64,000 nt of DNA from positions 1-64,000 of the forward strand of contig JBJKRL010000067.1 in NCBI GenBank assembly GCA_046704745.1, given 5' to 3'. Origin of the DNA: CAWGGS01 sp046704745 (lineage in GTDB: Bacteria; Desulfobacterota; Desulfobulbia; Desulfobulbales; Desulfocapsaceae). The notes under the pieces are model-generated. The model was not told where the DNA came from. It saw only the letters and a list, made by a program, of their open reading frames with translations, and did not search any database. Within the stretch, counting starts at the first letter, position 1, and each line of letters opens with the position of its first letter. A program made the position numbers and the translations under genes. This document shows positions 63,124 to 64,000 of the stretch, one piece after another.

Positions 63124-64000
63124 ATGATGTTGAAAGGTTTGGACGGCGGCCGCTATAAGCCGCTGACCGATACGGATATCGAACAAATTCATCAAACGGT
63201 TTTGCGTGTATTTTCCGAGGTGGGAATTCAGGTTAATTATGATGACGCCTTGGAGATATTCGAAAAGTCGGGTGCATGGGTGGACCGTGAGAACCGGATT
63301 GTAAGATTTGACGAAAAGATGGTCATGGATTTGATTGGGCAGGCTCCTGAGAGCATCAATCTTTGCGGACGTGAGGAGGACGGATCCCTTGACTGCGAAA
63401 TCGGCGGCACCCGTGTCTATATGGGGACTGGTGGTACAGCACTGAATGTTCAGGACCCGGGGAGAGACGATACTAGGCCTTCGGAAGTTAGGGATATCAT
63501 GAATATGGCCCGTGTCGTCAATGAACTGGAGAACATCCATTTTTACATGCTCAACATCTTCCCTCATGATGTGGACAGTAAAGATATCGACGTCAACCGT
63601 TTCGGTGCGGCTTTGAACCGTACGAAGAAGCATGTTATGGGTGGTGTCTATACGGTTGAGGGAATACGCAACGTTATTAGGATGGCCGAAATGATCGCCG
63701 GATCGCCCGAGAGGCTGCGAGAGAGGCCCTTTATTTCGATGGTGGCCTGTATCATCAGTCCCTTCAAACTCGATGAGAGTTATGCAAGACTGGCTATTGA
63801 GGTTGCCAGGAACACTATTCCTCTGGTGGTCCCGGCAGAACCTCTCTGCGGCGCCACAGCCCCAGTCACCCTGGCGGGTAACATAGTAGTGGAATGCGTC
63901 GATACACTTACCGGGGTTATGCTTGCTCAACTGGTAAATCCCGGTACCCCGGTCCTGTTCGGCTGCGTTGCTTCGATCACGGACCTACGTGATATGAAAT
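63124..64000 (+). CDS. mttB: MttB-family corrinoid methyltransferase (5' part, runs off the window)
   Basis: From the ATG at 63124 (AAGGAGAG upstream) 292 residues are visible before the edge. Features of the trimethylamine methyltransferase/MttB superfamily: LTDTDIEQIHQTVLRVFSEV, GIQVNYDDALEIFEKSGAWV, VYMGTGGTALNVQDPG, HFYMLNIFPHDV, VPLVVPAEPLCGATAPVTLA-like (VVPAEPLCGATAPV) and PVLFGCVAS. It transfers methyl groups from a quaternary or tertiary amine to a corrinoid protein. No in-frame TAG appears so far; the pyrrolysine position of MttB lies beyond the window, so betaine-type non-Pyl members are equally possible. Confidence 0.92.
   Translation, partial: MMLKGLDGGRYKPLTDTDIEQIHQTVLRVFSEVGIQVNYDDALEIFEKSGAWVDRENRIVRFDEKMVMDLIGQAPESINLCGREEDGSLDCEIGGTRVYMGTGGTALNVQDPGRDDTRPSEVRDIMNMARVVNELENIHFYMLNIFPHDVDSKDIDVNRFGAALNRTKKHVMGGVYTVEGIRNVIRMAEMIAGSPERLRERPFISMVACIISPFKLDESYARLAIEVARNTIPLVVPAEPLCGATAPVTLAGNIVVECVDTLTGVMLAQLVNPGTPVLFGCVASITDLRDMK

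Noticed and set aside
63001..63930. 309-codon minus-strand frame opposite mttB
   Set aside because: The plus-strand frame is clearly an MttB-family protein with a good ribosome-binding site, so this is its shadow.
63124..64000. In-frame amber codon (pyrrolysine) in mttB
   Set aside because: None appears in the visible 292 codons; the usual position lies beyond the window.

Overview
The window reads as a chromosomal segment of a sulfate-reducing Desulfobacterota bacterium, probably Desulfobulbales-like (inference). The pointers are a sulfate adenylyltransferase gene (sat) with its own promoter and terminator, a selenocysteine elongation factor (selB), a DsrE-family gene whose reading frame continues through an in-frame UGA, a corrinoid/MttB methyltransferase module, and FmdB, Mpl and TatBC housekeeping genes arranged in short operons.

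Layout. 1-13 kb is accessory: the tail of a NuoF/HndC-like gene, a large nested hairpin, scattered small enzymes, a chimeric group II intron RT/integrase remnant, a truncated aldo-keto reductase, a BrnT/BrnA-type toxin-antitoxin pair, an NHLP-leader-like peptide, and a DUF1566/EF-hand secreted protein. Beside the last lies a two-component operon whose response regulator has lost most of its receiver. 13-19 kb is a second accessory stretch with an unrecognised two-part protein that may be lectin- or toxin-like, an O-methyltransferase and an asparagine synthetase. 19-27 kb holds sat, aroB, fmdB, an SPFH/zinc-ribbon pair, a deaminase and a radical SAM protein. 27-37 kb is housekeeping: tatBC, then purA-rpoZ-dnaJ-moaC-dksA-galT-regulator, a FolE2 homologue missing its catalytic motifs, and glyS.

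38-46 kb carries a histidine kinase with a Rossmann-like sensor domain, the DsrE-family selenoprotein, a polytopic membrane protein, a MurU-like nucleotidyltransferase and an AmgK-like sugar kinase separated by an omptin-type outer-membrane protease. 46-60 kb holds der, an aminotransferase, a DnaJ-domain membrane protein, ftsY, an Mrp ATPase, a metallo-beta-lactamase-fold hydrolase, selB, tilS, a response regulator with an Hpt protein, and mpl. 60-64 kb has a MarR regulator, a long AT-rich gap, a corrinoid-reactivation protein and the start of an mttB-family gene that runs off the window.

Genes that may work together: MurU, AmgK and Mpl fit cell-wall sugar and peptide recycling. SelB would serve the UGA in the DsrE gene. 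The activation protein and MttB fit corrinoid-dependent methyl transfer. Two dispersed non-coding repeat families, one with five copy sites and one with two, are spread through the intergenic regions, sometimes directly before genes.
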